A stretch of DNA of 64,000 nucleotides. It comes from WTJO01 sp965660165. GTDB lineage: Bacteria > Pseudomonadota > Alphaproteobacteria > Puniceispirillales > Puniceispirillaceae. The stretch is taken from positions 1-64,000 of the forward strand of contig CBFHYU010000006.1 in assembly GCA_965660165.1 (NCBI GenBank), in the 5' to 3' direction. This document shows, one piece after another, positions 17,826 to 26,585 of this stretch (positions are counted from its first letter, which is position 1; every line of letters begins with the position of its first letter). The translations under genes were made by a program, and so were the position numbers. Under the pieces are notes generated by a model. That model had not been told where the DNA came from and ran no database searches. It saw nothing but the letters and a program-made list of their open reading frames with translations.

Positions 17826-18755
17826 ATGGCAAAAGACGTTGTAATTCTGGGTATATTTGTTGCGGATACAACCTATCGTGCGTCTCGCCTGCCAAAGATG
17901 GGAGAGACGCTTTTGGGCGAGCATTTCCATCTTACACCTGGCGGCAAAGGGTCTAATCAGGCAGTAGCCGCCGCACAGGCTGGCGCCACCACCCATTTTA
18001 TCACAAAATTAGGTCATGATAATTTTGCAGAAATGGCATTAGCCCTATGGCAAGATAAGGGCGTAACGCCTGCCGTCACCCAACATCAAGACAGCTATAC
18101 AGGGGCAGCCTTTGTTTTTATTGAGGCAGATAGCGGTAATAATGCGATTATTGTTTCACCAGGGGTAGCTAGCACCATCAGCCCTGATGATCTTGTCCAG
18201 CATACAGCGCTAATTGAATCAGCATCAGTTTTTATCACCCAGCTAGAACAGCCAATTGATACCGCATTTCAAGCGCTAACCATAGCTAGACAGGCTGGCG
18301 TTAAGACCTTGCTTAATCCTGCGCCTGCGGCAAGCCTGCCAAAAGACATGCTAGCATTATGTGATTTTGTTACCCCTAACGAGACAGAATCAGAAGGGTT
18401 AACAGGCATTCCAGTAACCTCAATTGACAGCGCGCGCATGGCCGCAGATGCGTTGCTGGCACAAGGTGCAGGCACAGCTCTGATTACGCTTGGTGCGCAT
18501 GGCGCATTGTTGCATGACGCTAGCCAAAGCGTCCATATCCCTGCTATCCATTCAGGGGCGGTTGTTGAAACAACAGGGGCAGGTGATGCCTTTAATGGCG
18601 GATTTGCAGCTGCAATCGCAGAGGGGATGAGTGCGCTAGATGCCGCATGGTTTGGCACCGCCGCCTCATCTATCTCAGTGACGCGTGCTGGCACCGCCGC
18701 CTCAATGCCCTCTCGCGAAGATATTTTAGCAGTGCTAGCAACGCACAGACCCTAA
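17826..18755 (+). CDS. rbsK: Ribokinase (PfkB family)
   Basis: A 309-residue PfkB sugar kinase. PGGKGSNQAVAAAQAG near residue 40 is PfkB signature 1 in its ribokinase form and TTGAGDAFNGGFAAA is signature 2, with the catalytic Asp in GAGD. The start at 17826 follows GGAGGG; an in-frame ATG four codons earlier is less well placed. It would phosphorylate ribose, or a nucleoside-derived or related pentose, to the 5-phosphate. It follows folD by 73 bases on the same strand and may be co-transcribed. No ribose ABC transporter adjoins it, so the physiological sugar is uncertain. Confidence 0.87.
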   Translation: MAKDVVILGIFVADTTYRASRLPKMGETLLGEHFHLTPGGKGSNQAVAAAQAGATTHFITKLGHDNFAEMALALWQDKGVTPAVTQHQDSYTGAAFVFIEADSGNNAIIVSPGVASTISPDDLVQHTALIESASVFITQLEQPIDTAFQALTIARQAGVKTLLNPAPAASLPKDMLALCDFVTPNETESEGLTGIPVTSIDSARMAADALLAQGAGTALITLGAHGALLHDASQSVHIPAIHSGAVVETTGAGDAFNGGFAAAIAEGMSALDAAWFGTAASSISVTRAGTAASMPSREDILAVLATHRP

Positions 18756-18799
18756 GCAGGCACAACCAAACAATCGCAAAATCATTACGTTTAACACAG

Positions 18800-19684
18800 T
18801 TACCGAAGTGCGGCCGCTACTTTTTTAGCTTCGTCAAATGCCTTTCGGCGAGCAATAATGTCTTCTGGAGTTAATTTATCTGGATTGGAATAATCCAGTT
18901 TCCAGCTATCATCTTCAGACCAAATCTGCGGCGAGACATAGGTTGTTCTGGGTGCAAAAGCCTTTTCAAACAGGCCAAGCGTATCTAGCAAGCTGGCATA
19001 TTGTGCATCTGGCTTATGTGGCAGGCCAGCTGCATTACCAAGCGGAAAGTCCGAGAAATGAAATCTTGGCACCCCTGCATGTTCAACAATATCTTTCGCA
19101 CATCCCATAATGGCGGTAGGTGTTCCGCTGTGCTCAACAGCACGCATCGCAAGGGATATAGATTGATGACAGACAGGACAGTTTGGCACCCCAATAACTG
19201 CATCAGGCTTGTCTTTTTCAATCCATGAGACTAATGCTGCGCAATCTGTTTCAAGGGTTGTTTTCTGGCTTCTATTTGTGGGCAAGCCATAAAAATAACT
19301 GGCAACACCGCCTATCACCCCCTCTTTTTCAGCACGCTGAAGCGCGGCAAGTGGAAAATAGCTAGCCATATCATCTGCACGGCTATGGGCTCTATCTATC
19401 GCAATATGCGAAATTCTTAAATCAGGGGGTGGGCTAACAGGCTGACGATATAGCTGATAAAATTTTGCGTTTGCATTGTAGGGCGCGCCTGGGCCTTGAT
19501 CTCCCTTATTTGGCTGAAAGGGTGCAGCCGTAGTGACAATCGCAATCACCATCTGAGATAATGTTTTGCTAGGCCGCACAAATGGCACATCTTCAAAATG
19601 TGCCCATTGATAAGGATTATCATATCCAAGTGCCAGATAGTAATCTGTCGTGCGTTTTATATAGTCAATAGGCGGCGATACCAT
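18800..19684 (-). CDS. GrdB-like (glycine/sarcosine/betaine reductase B family) protein
   Basis: A 294-residue protein resembling the selenoprotein-B subunit family of glycine/betaine reductases: DLRISHIAIDRAHSRADDM, a FPLAALQ block, PDAVIGVPNCPVCHQSIS and HFSDFPLGNAAGLP are in the family order. The two conserved cysteines are ordinary Cys (PNCPVC); there is no in-frame UGA, so it is not a selenoprotein as read. True glycine reductase needs partner proteins absent here, so this is likely one of the stand-alone homologues of aerobic proteobacteria with unknown chemistry. A rhodanese gene lies 12 bases upstream and is co-transcribed, hinting at sulfur or thiol chemistry. Confidence 0.65.
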   Translation of the reverse strand: MVSPPIDYIKRTTDYYLALGYDNPYQWAHFEDVPFVRPSKTLSQMVIAIVTTAAPFQPNKGDQGPGAPYNANAKFYQLYRQPVSPPPDLRISHIAIDRAHSRADDMASYFPLAALQRAEKEGVIGGVASYFYGLPTNRSQKTTLETDCAALVSWIEKDKPDAVIGVPNCPVCHQSISLAMRAVEHSGTPTAIMGCAKDIVEHAGVPRFHFSDFPLGNAAGLPHKPDAQYASLLDTLGLFEKAFAPRTTYVSPQIWSEDDSWKLDYSNPDKLTPEDIIARRKAFDEAKKVAAALR

Positions 19685-19696
19685 AGGCTTATATAC

Positions 19697-20095
19697 CTAT
19701 CTAGGCTCTGGCATTTCAACCTCACCGCCAGCCTCTACCCAGCCAGAGAAGCCTTCTGTGATATGCGCCGCTTCAAATCCCATATCCAGCAAAGAAGCAG
19801 CAGCAAGCGCAGATCGCCAGCCAGAAGCACAATGCAGAATATATTTTTTATCTTCTGCAAAGACAGGCTTATGATAGGGGCTATCTGGATCAACCCAGAA
19901 TTCTAGCATTCCGCGTGGAGCATGTACAGAATTCGGAATAAACCCAAGCTTCTGGCGTTCCCGAACATCCCGAATATCCACAATTACCACATTATCTTGA
20001 TTGGCAAGTGCCAGCGCATCTGTGGCAGATATTTCTTCAATCCGTGCTTTGGCGGTTTCTACCAGTTCTTTTACAGATGTTGTGACCTTAGGCAT
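19697..20095 (-). CDS. Rhodanese-like domain protein
   Basis: A 132-residue single rhodanese domain. DALALANQDNVVIVDIRDVRER opens the fold and the active loop reads HCASGWRS, with the catalytic Cys in the sulfurtransferase position. It could move sulfane sulfur or act as a thiol-binding partner. Start at 20095, with AAGGAA ahead, rather than an ATG six codons upstream. It is the first gene of a two-gene operon with the GrdB-like gene. The N-terminal 20 residues are helical without a signal peptide, so it is cytoplasmic. Confidence 0.88.
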   Translation of the reverse strand: MPKVTTSVKELVETAKARIEEISATDALALANQDNVVIVDIRDVRERQKLGFIPNSVHAPRGMLEFWVDPDSPYHKPVFAEDKKYILHCASGWRSALAAASLLDMGFEAAHITEGFSGWVEAGGEVEMPEPR

Positions 20096-20288
20096 TTTGT
20101 TTTTCCTTAACATAATGTTATCCGCCTTATCATCACAGCCAATCTTATATCAGGTCAAGAACCGATTTCTTGATGAAAGCTAAATTCATATGATGCAAGT
20201 GCTTGGCAGTCCTTAACAGATATGGGTATATAGATATCGGTGAACAAAATCATAACACACCAACATGTTAATAAGGAGCAGTTTGCAA

Positions 20289-21008
20289 ATGAGCGAGGCT
20301 AGCGCAGAAGCGATAGAAAAATTAAAACATGTATCGGTAGCCACTTTAGCTACAGCCCTTTTTCGAAAAGGTCTGCGCAATCAGGTGATTCAGGATGTGC
20401 GCCCCATCGCCCCGAAAGACACAAACATGGTAGGCCCAGCCTTTACCCTAAGATATATGCCCGCGCGTGAAGACAGGAACCAGCTGACAGAATTTCTAAA
20501 CCCTAATCATCCGCAAAGACAAGCCATTGAGCAATGCCCAAAAGGCGCGATATTAGTGATGGATAGCCGCAAAGATGCGCGTGCCGCCTCTGCTGGCGAT
20601 ATTCTGGTCACACGGCTGATGGTGCGTGGCGGCGCTGGCATTGTTACCGATGGCGGCTTTAGAGATGCCGCCACCATAGCCAAGTTAGATATTCCAGCCT
20701 ATCATAATCGCCCCTCTAGCCCAACCAACCTGACTATCAATGAAGCTATTGATATCAATGTGCCAATAGGCTGTGGTGATGTAGCAGTATTTCCAGGTGA
20801 TATTCTGGTAGGTGATAATGATAGTGTAATTGTTATCCCTGCCCATCTTTGTAACGAGATTGCAGATGAAGCAACAGAGATGACAGCCTATGAAGATTTT
20901 GTGGCTGAACAGGTAAAAGCTGGGGTTTCAATCATCGGGCTGTATCCATGCACAAAAGATGAATTTAGAACACAATTTGAAGCATGGCGGAAACAACATA
21001 ACCGCTAG
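20289..21008 (+). CDS. RraA/DlpA-family protein (aldolase-type fold)
   Basis: A 239-residue RraA-like protein. The pocket motif of the metal-dependent hydroxy-oxoacid aldolases is visible: RGGAGIVTDGGFRDAATIA (G-x-V-x-DGG-x-RD) and VFPGDILVGDNDSVIVIP. Members include oxaloacetate decarboxylase/4-hydroxy-4-methyl-2-oxoglutarate aldolases, while RraA proper regulates RNase E. The additional 30-residue C-terminal tail and the adjoining SMP-30 lactonase gene point to a catabolic enzyme. Start at 20289, ten bases after AAGGAG. A clearer LigK-type homologue is at 32458. Confidence 0.75.
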   Translation: MSEASAEAIEKLKHVSVATLATALFRKGLRNQVIQDVRPIAPKDTNMVGPAFTLRYMPAREDRNQLTEFLNPNHPQRQAIEQCPKGAILVMDSRKDARAASAGDILVTRLMVRGGAGIVTDGGFRDAATIAKLDIPAYHNRPSSPTNLTINEAIDINVPIGCGDVAVFPGDILVGDNDSVIVIPAHLCNEIADEATEMTAYEDFVAEQVKAGVSIIGLYPCTKDEFRTQFEAWRKQHNR

Positions 21009-21026
21009 GCAGTAAGGCAGAATTAC

Positions 21027-21923
21027 ATGGGTTATCAGATTGATATTGCTGTTCCTGGCGCACCAAGATTAGGCGAAGGTCTGGTCTGGGATGATGGTGA
21101 CCAGCTTTTATGGTGGGTTGATATTACAGGTGGGCTTATCCATAGCTATGATGTGTTGGATCAAACACATGCCAGCTATGATTTTGGTGAAGCGGTTGGG
21201 TCTATTGGCAGATGCAGCTCTGGGGGGGTGGTAGTTGCTGCGAAAACAGGGTTTTACTTTTTTGATCCAGCGACTGGCACAAAGACAGCTATTTCTGATC
21301 CTGAAGCTAATGTGCCTGAAAACAGATTTAATGATGGCACGGTAGATCCAACAGGGCGGTTCTGGGCAGGCACAATGAAAGATGGTGGCGAGCCTAAACA
21401 GCAAGGACGGTTTTATCTGCTTGACCATGACCTATCTGTGAAGGCGTGGGATATGCCCTTTTATACCACAAATGGGCTAGCTTTCTCACCTGATGGCAAG
21501 GTTATGTATTGCTCAGACAGTAACCGAGCGGTGCGCACGATTTGGCGATGTGACTATGATCTGGATACTGGCACCCCGTCTAATGCTCAGCTATTTTTAG
21601 ATACACATAATTTGGCTGGCAGGCCAGATGGCGGCACAGTTGATAGTGACGGATGCTATTGGATGGCAGGGGTCGGGGGCTGGCAAATTTACCGCATTAC
21701 CCCTGATGGTAAGATAGATATGACAATTGATGTGCCTGTTGAAAAGCCAACAAAACCAATGTTTGGCGGACGCAATCGCGATATTCTATTTGTGAGCTCA
21801 ATAGGATTTGATCTTACCCCTAACACTGAGGCTGACCAGCCAGAGGCAGGCGCATTATTTGCGATTAGCGGGCTGAATATTACAGGGCTAGAACAACCAC
21901 GATTTTCAGGCCAATCTGGCTGA
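21027..21923 (+). CDS. SMP-30/gluconolactonase-family lactonase
   Basis: A 298-residue six-bladed beta-propeller lactonase. Metal-site blocks are present: RLGEGLVWD (Glu17), NRFNDGTVDPTGRFWAGTM, TNGLAFSPDGKVMYCSDS and GRPDGGTVDSDGCYWMAGV. It would open sugar lactones to the acid. In this window it can hydrolyse the aldarolactone made by uronate dehydrogenase (57320) or serve the RraA-like gene 18 bases upstream. Cytoplasmic, no signal peptide. The 217-base gap after it precedes the BMP gene and probably holds that gene's promoter. Confidence 0.87.
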   Translation: MGYQIDIAVPGAPRLGEGLVWDDGDQLLWWVDITGGLIHSYDVLDQTHASYDFGEAVGSIGRCSSGGVVVAAKTGFYFFDPATGTKTAISDPEANVPENRFNDGTVDPTGRFWAGTMKDGGEPKQQGRFYLLDHDLSVKAWDMPFYTTNGLAFSPDGKVMYCSDSNRAVRTIWRCDYDLDTGTPSNAQLFLDTHNLAGRPDGGTVDSDGCYWMAGVGGWQIYRITPDGKIDMTIDVPVEKPTKPMFGGRNRDILFVSSIGFDLTPNTEADQPEAGALFAISGLNITGLEQPRFSGQSG

Positions 21924-22140
21924 TTCGATCTGATACCAGAATGGTGGGTAAAATTTCATCCTTGATAGCAAATATCAGCCTGACAAAAAAATGTGTAAAA
22001 TCAGAGCGTAACATCACCAAACCACTAAATCTTGTATATTGGCTAAGATATAGACACAAATTATGTTACCCTTTTCTCACTTTTCGCTCAGATTCAATTT
22101 GTCTGCCTAGTTCATAGAAGCAGGCAAGGAAGGTAAAAAC

Positions 22141-23211
22141 ATGAAATCTATACTTAAACTATCAGCAGTTGTGATGGCGTTTGGGCTGTCACTAGGCTCG
22201 GCACAGGCAGACACTGTAAAAGCAGGCTTTATCTATGTTGGCCCTATCGGAGATCATGGCTGGACATACCGCCATGATATTGGCAGACAATCAGTGGAAG
22301 AAGCGTTTGGTGACAAGGTAGAGACAAGCTATGTTGAGAGCGTACCAGAAGGCCCAGATGCAATGCGTGTGATGCGTGAGATGGCGTCATCAGGTACAGA
22401 TATTATTTTTGCAACCTCATTCGGATATATGGATTCAATGCTGAAAGTTGCCAAAGAATTTCCAAATGTGAAATTCGAGCATGCCACAGGCTTTAAGCGT
22501 GCTGACAATATGGCAACCTATGGCTTGCGGTTATATCAGGCACGTCACGTTCAGGGTGTGATTGCTGGCTTGATGACAAAGACAAATAAGATTTGTTATG
22601 TTGCTGCCTTCCCGATTCCTGAAGTTATCCGCGAGATCAACACCTATTATCTTGGTGCAAAGAGCGTCAATCCAGAGGTTGATATTGATATTGTGTGGGT
22701 AAACACATGGTATGACCCAACCAAAGAAGCGCAGGCCGCAGAAGTAATGATGGCTGATGGCTGTGACATGGTTGCCCAGCATACTGACAGCCCTGCCCCG
22801 TTACAGGCTGCCCAGAAAGCAGGCAAGCTTGGCTTTGGTCAGGCAAGTGACCAGATCAAATTCGCTCCAAAAGCCCAGCTTACTGCGACCATTGATGATT
22901 GGGGTCCTTACTATGTAAGACGTGTCCAGCAAGTGATAGATGGCACATGGGAGACAGGCGACTATTTTGGACATATGGATGAAGGTGCGGTTGCTATGGC
23001 ACCATTTACCAATATGCCAAATGATGTAGCAGCAAAAGCAAATGCCGTGAAGCAGGCTATCTCAAACGGTGAATTTTTCGCCTTTACAGGGCCAATCAGA
23101 GATAATAAGGGCAATCTTCAGCTAAAAGATGGTGAAGTAGCAGATGATCTTCACCTCAATACAATGATGTATTATGTTGAAGGTATTGACGCGACTGTAC
23201 CTGGTACCTGA
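22141..23211 (+). CDS. BMP-family ABC transporter substrate-binding protein
   Basis: A 356-residue periplasmic binding protein. The signal peptide runs to about residue 23 (MKSILKLSAVVMAFGLSLGS, then AQA before the cleavage site). KAGFIYVGPIGDHGWTYRHDIGR and YVESVPEGPDAMRVMREMASSG are typical of the BMP/PnrA-type nucleoside or purine-like binding proteins. TDIIFATSFGYMDSM and NKICYVAAFPIPEVIREINTY continue the fold. No permease or ATPase gene adjoins it, so the membrane part must be elsewhere. The downstream dioxygenase and VOC genes suggest the ligand may be processed by them, possibly a modified purine. Confidence 0.85.
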   Translation: MKSILKLSAVVMAFGLSLGSAQADTVKAGFIYVGPIGDHGWTYRHDIGRQSVEEAFGDKVETSYVESVPEGPDAMRVMREMASSGTDIIFATSFGYMDSMLKVAKEFPNVKFEHATGFKRADNMATYGLRLYQARHVQGVIAGLMTKTNKICYVAAFPIPEVIREINTYYLGAKSVNPEVDIDIVWVNTWYDPTKEAQAAEVMMADGCDMVAQHTDSPAPLQAAQKAGKLGFGQASDQIKFAPKAQLTATIDDWGPYYVRRVQQVIDGTWETGDYFGHMDEGAVAMAPFTNMPNDVAAKANAVKQAISNGEFFAFTGPIRDNKGNLQLKDGEVADDLHLNTMMYYVEGIDATVPGT

Positions 23212-23250
23212 TCGCCTCATTTTAGGACCAGTGTAAAAAGGAATGTTATT

Positions 23251-24120
23251 ATGATCCCTGTAATTGATTTTAACTCTGATAACCTTCTTGAACAAATCCG
23301 CGAAGCCTACACAACTGTGGGCTTCGCTGTATTTCAAAATCCATTTGATGAAGCCCCACAGCGCATCATGTCAAACTGGCATGACGTCGCAAAGGCGTTT
23401 TTTGACCTGCCCCTAGAGGTTAAGCAGAAATATCCCTATAGCGGGATAGATACCAATCTTGGCTATACAGGCTGGGAAAAAGAAAATGTTGACCCATCAG
23501 CACCTGCTGATATGAAAGAAAGCTATAATTACAGCCATCATTTCAGAATGATTAAAGAGTTATGGCCGTCAGAAATTGAGAATTTTAGCACGCTGGCAAG
23601 CCAGTCTGTAATGCTAGCAGATAATCTTACCTTAACTGTATTATCGTTGTTTGAGCAGGTACTTGAAGTGCCGCAATACACCCTTACCCATTGCCATATT
23701 CATAATCATTCAACAACACGATTTATTCATTATCCAGCCTATGATGGCCCAATTAAAGACGGGCAAATGCGAATTGGCGAGCATAGTGATTATGGCACTA
23801 TCACCTTATTATGGCAGGTAAATGACGTGCCAGGTTTGGAAGTATGCGACCTTGATGGGAAATGGCACCCTGTACCCTTTGTGAAAAATGGCGTGATCAT
23901 CAATATTGGTGATTTATTGCAGAGATGGACAAATGACTATTTTGTGTCTACCAAACACCGAGTTGTAAATAGCCATATTGATAAACCTAGATATTCAATG
24001 CCTCATTTTGTTGACCCTGCACCTGGTACAATGATCAGCAATCTAAGAGATGAGCCGGCAAAATATGAGCCCATTGAAAGCCTTGCCTATCTGAAATGGC
24101 GGCTAGCACAAAGCTATTAG
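23251..24120 (+). CDS. Isopenicillin-N-synthase-family 2-oxoglutarate/Fe(II) oxygenase
   Basis: A 289-residue non-haem iron oxygenase. The start MIPVIDFNSDNLLEQIREAYTT gives the DIOX_N domain; the iron ligands are His178, Asp180 (GEHSDYGTITLL) and His236 (STKHRVVN), and Arg247-x-Ser249 (PRYSM) is the 2-oxoglutarate-binding pair. It would hydroxylate, desaturate or demethylate a small molecule. It lies 39 bases after the BMP binding protein gene and four bases before a VOC gene, so the three form an operon. Bacterial relatives include purine and pyrimidine-type oxygenases and ethylene-forming-like enzymes; the substrate is open. Confidence 0.87.
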   Translation: MIPVIDFNSDNLLEQIREAYTTVGFAVFQNPFDEAPQRIMSNWHDVAKAFFDLPLEVKQKYPYSGIDTNLGYTGWEKENVDPSAPADMKESYNYSHHFRMIKELWPSEIENFSTLASQSVMLADNLTLTVLSLFEQVLEVPQYTLTHCHIHNHSTTRFIHYPAYDGPIKDGQMRIGEHSDYGTITLLWQVNDVPGLEVCDLDGKWHPVPFVKNGVIINIGDLLQRWTNDYFVSTKHRVVNSHIDKPRYSMPHFVDPAPGTMISNLRDEPAKYEPIESLAYLKWRLAQSY

Positions 24121-24124
24121 TGCG

Positions 24125-24760
24125 ATGGCTCATCAGCTTGATCATATCGCTATTGGGGCAACATCTCTTGAATCAGGCAATGCCTATCTTACCGAACAGC
24201 TTGGCGTTACGATCCCTACAGGCGGCAAGCACGATATGATGGGCACGCATAATTGTTTGATGCAGCTAGGCCAGTCACGCTATTTTGAGCTTATTTCAAT
24301 AGATGCTAATGCCCCTGCACCAAACAGGCCGCGCTGGTTTTCTTTGGATGATGACCGCACAAACGCCAGACTTGCAGAACGCCCACGCGCGCTATGTTGG
24401 ATTGTTGCAACCCCTAATCTTGATGATCTGGTTGCCAATAGTCCTGTTGATCTTGGCGAGATTCTTGAGTTACAGCGAGATGATTTACGCTGGCGGCTTA
24501 CAGTGCCAAAAGATGGCAGTTTAGCTATGGCAGGGCTTATCCCCTGCTTTATCGAATGGCCTGCATCCATGCACCCAAGTCATAATATGGCTGATTTAGG
24601 GGTAACACTTGAGCAGATAATCCTATCCCATCCAGAACCAGAAACGCTTGCCAGATTGCTAAATGCGCTTGAGGTTGACCATCTTTGCACAATAAATCAA
24701 GGCAATGCGTCTGTTTCATTTGCACTTAATTGCCCTCACGGTATAGTGATATTAGACTAG
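24125..24760 (+). CDS. VOC-family (glyoxalase-like) protein
   Basis: A 211-residue protein that begins MAHQLDHIAIGATSLESGNAYL, the first strand and putative metal His of a vicinal-oxygen-chelate fold, followed by GTHNCLMQLGQSRYFELISI with a further likely ligand. The single-domain form with a long C-terminal half resembles the Glyoxalase_3 type. It follows the oxygenase gene by four bases, so the pair is translated together. Function unknown; isomerase, ring-opening or lyase activity on the oxygenase product are options. Confidence 0.75.
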   Translation: MAHQLDHIAIGATSLESGNAYLTEQLGVTIPTGGKHDMMGTHNCLMQLGQSRYFELISIDANAPAPNRPRWFSLDDDRTNARLAERPRALCWIVATPNLDDLVANSPVDLGEILELQRDDLRWRLTVPKDGSLAMAGLIPCFIEWPASMHPSHNMADLGVTLEQIILSHPEPETLARLLNALEVDHLCTINQGNASVSFALNCPHGIVILD

Positions 24761-24815
24761 TCTGCATGCGCATCAGACATATCTATTGATGCGCTAAGGC
24801 TCACTCAAAAATATA

Positions 24816-25616
24816 ATGGATGAAACCGCAATGGCTGAGTTGACATTTTCTGCTAATTTAGGATTTTTATGGACTGACCGCCCACTTGAAGATGCAATTC
24901 GGGCGGCTCATCTTGCGGGGTTTGATGCGGTTGAATGCCATTGGCCGTATGATGCAGATATCACCTCTGTGAATAGCGCCCTTCAAGAAACAGGGCTTAA
25001 CATGCTTGGGCTAAATACCTTAAAAGGCGATGTAGCAGCAGGTGAAAACGGGGTGCTTGCGCTAGCAGGCAGAGAAGATGAGGCAAAGCAGGTCATTGAT
25101 CAAGCGCTCTCATATGCTGTTGCGACCAACACACACAATATCCATGCAATGGCAGGTTTTGCCTCAGGCAAGCTAGCCCAAGATTGTTTTGTGGCGAATC
25201 TATCTTATGCATGTGATGAGGCGGCAAAGCATGGCAAAACTATTTTGATAGAGCCGCTGAATCATTATGATGCCCCTGAATATTTCTTGTCTGACACCCG
25301 CCATGCCAGAGAGATTATCCAACAGGTTGGCAAAGCTAATCTAAAAGTGATGTTTGACTGTTATCATGTGCAAATTATGCAAGGCGATTTATGCCGCCAG
25401 CTGAGCGCTGATATGGATATTATCGGGCATATCCAGTTTGCCTCTGTACCAGATAGAGGCGCACCTGATTCTGGCGAGCTATGCTATCGGTATATTTTTG
25501 AACATATCAAATCACTTGGCTATGACAGGCCGCTAGGCGCAGAATATAAGCCTGCTAATGGAGATACTGACGCCTCTCTTGGCTGGCTGGTTGCATCAAG
25601 ACAAGGAACATTATGA
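24816..25616 (+). CDS. Hydroxypyruvate isomerase-like TIM-barrel protein
   Basis: A 266-residue sugar-phosphate-isomerase/epimerase-type TIM barrel in the Hyi family. Blocks include FSANLGFLWTDRPLEDAIRAAHLAGF at the start, KTILIEPLNHYDAPEYFL (metal-ligand Glu), LKVMFDCYHVQIMQGDL (His and Gln ligands) and GAEYKPAN at the end. Hyi interconverts hydroxypyruvate and tartronate semialdehyde, which fits downstream processing of the HpcH aldolase product. A second ATG five codons in (24831) is possible. It is followed ten bases later by the aldo/keto reductase gene. Confidence 0.82.
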   Translation: MDETAMAELTFSANLGFLWTDRPLEDAIRAAHLAGFDAVECHWPYDADITSVNSALQETGLNMLGLNTLKGDVAAGENGVLALAGREDEAKQVIDQALSYAVATNTHNIHAMAGFASGKLAQDCFVANLSYACDEAAKHGKTILIEPLNHYDAPEYFLSDTRHAREIIQQVGKANLKVMFDCYHVQIMQGDLCRQLSADMDIIGHIQFASVPDRGAPDSGELCYRYIFEHIKSLGYDRPLGAEYKPANGDTDASLGWLVASRQGTL

Positions 25617-25625
25617 GGATAGAAC

Positions 25626-26585
25626 ATGAATAAAAGACCAGCCTATGGCCCACACCACATCACCCCCTCTTCTTTATGTTTTGGCACAATGCAATTTGGC
25701 GCTGGAGCAGATGAAGCAGACAGCGCCGCCATGTATCAGGCATGCCGCGAGGCAGGTATCAATTTTTTTGATACCGCCTTTGTATATAATCAGGGCAGGT
25801 CTGAAGAAATTCTAGGACAGCTTATTACCAGTGATAGAGATGAGCTTGTGCTTGTCACAAAAGCAGGGTCTGTTGGCGGCTGTTCGCCAGCTACATTGCG
25901 AAGCCAGCTTGACACTAGCCTGAAGCGCATGAACCAAGACTATACAGATATATTCTTTTTACATATGTTTGATCCAGACACCCCATTTGAAGAGAGTTTT
26001 GCAGAGCTGGCACGCCTTAAGGCAGACGGTAAATTTTTCCACCTTGGGGTATCCAATTTTGCTGCTTGGCAGGTGATGAAAGCGCAAGCCGTCGCACGGC
26101 AACATGGCTATCCCGAAATTGAGATATTGCAGCCAATGTATAATCTTGTGAAACGCCAAGCAGAGGTTGAAATTCTGCCTATGGCTGAGGCTGAGAATAT
26201 TGGGGTTATTAGCTATAGCCCGCTTGGGGGCGGCTTGCTAACAGGCAAATATATTGCCTCTGCACAAGATGAAAATGCCCGTGGCAGGCTAGATTGGGAT
26301 CCCAAATATAAAACACGTTATGGCCAGAGCTGGATGCATAATGCCGCCTCAGAATTGATGCGGATATCTGGTGAATTAGGCGTTGAGCCTGCAACATTGG
26401 CAGTGGCGTGGGTGGCAAAACATAGCGCTATTACATCACCAATAATCAGTGCGCGTAATAAAGCCCAGCTTCTCCCCTCTTTGGCGGCAAGCAATTTTGA
26501 GATAAGCGACGAGATTTTCAATCAGCTTTCAGCGCTTACACCGCGACCAGCCCCTGCAACAGACAGGCTGGAAGAACAGGATTGA
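25626..26585 (+). CDS. Aldo/keto reductase
   Basis: A 319-residue AKR barrel. The catalytic tetrad can be placed at Asp49, Tyr54, Lys79 and His113 (FFDTAFVYNQG, VTKAG and FFLHMFD). GVISYSPLGGGLLTGKY and PIISARNKAQL supply the NADP-binding C-terminal part. It reduces aldehydes or oxidises sugars such as in the L-fucose or galactose dehydrogenase-like AKRs; the substrate is not fixed. The stop overlaps the TTG start of the MFS gene by four bases, so both are coupled with the hydroxypyruvate isomerase-like gene upstream. Confidence 0.88.
   Translation: MNKRPAYGPHHITPSSLCFGTMQFGAGADEADSAAMYQACREAGINFFDTAFVYNQGRSEEILGQLITSDRDELVLVTKAGSVGGCSPATLRSQLDTSLKRMNQDYTDIFFLHMFDPDTPFEESFAELARLKADGKFFHLGVSNFAAWQVMKAQAVARQHGYPEIEILQPMYNLVKRQAEVEILPMAEAENIGVISYSPLGGGLLTGKYIASAQDENARGRLDWDPKYKTRYGQSWMHNAASELMRISGELGVEPATLAVAWVAKHSAITSPIISARNKAQLLPSLAASNFEISDEIFNQLSALTPRPAPATDRLEEQD

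Noticed and set aside
18800..19684. Selenoprotein reading of the GrdB-like gene
   Set aside because: The conserved positions are Cys codons and no internal UGA or SECIS-like need is seen.
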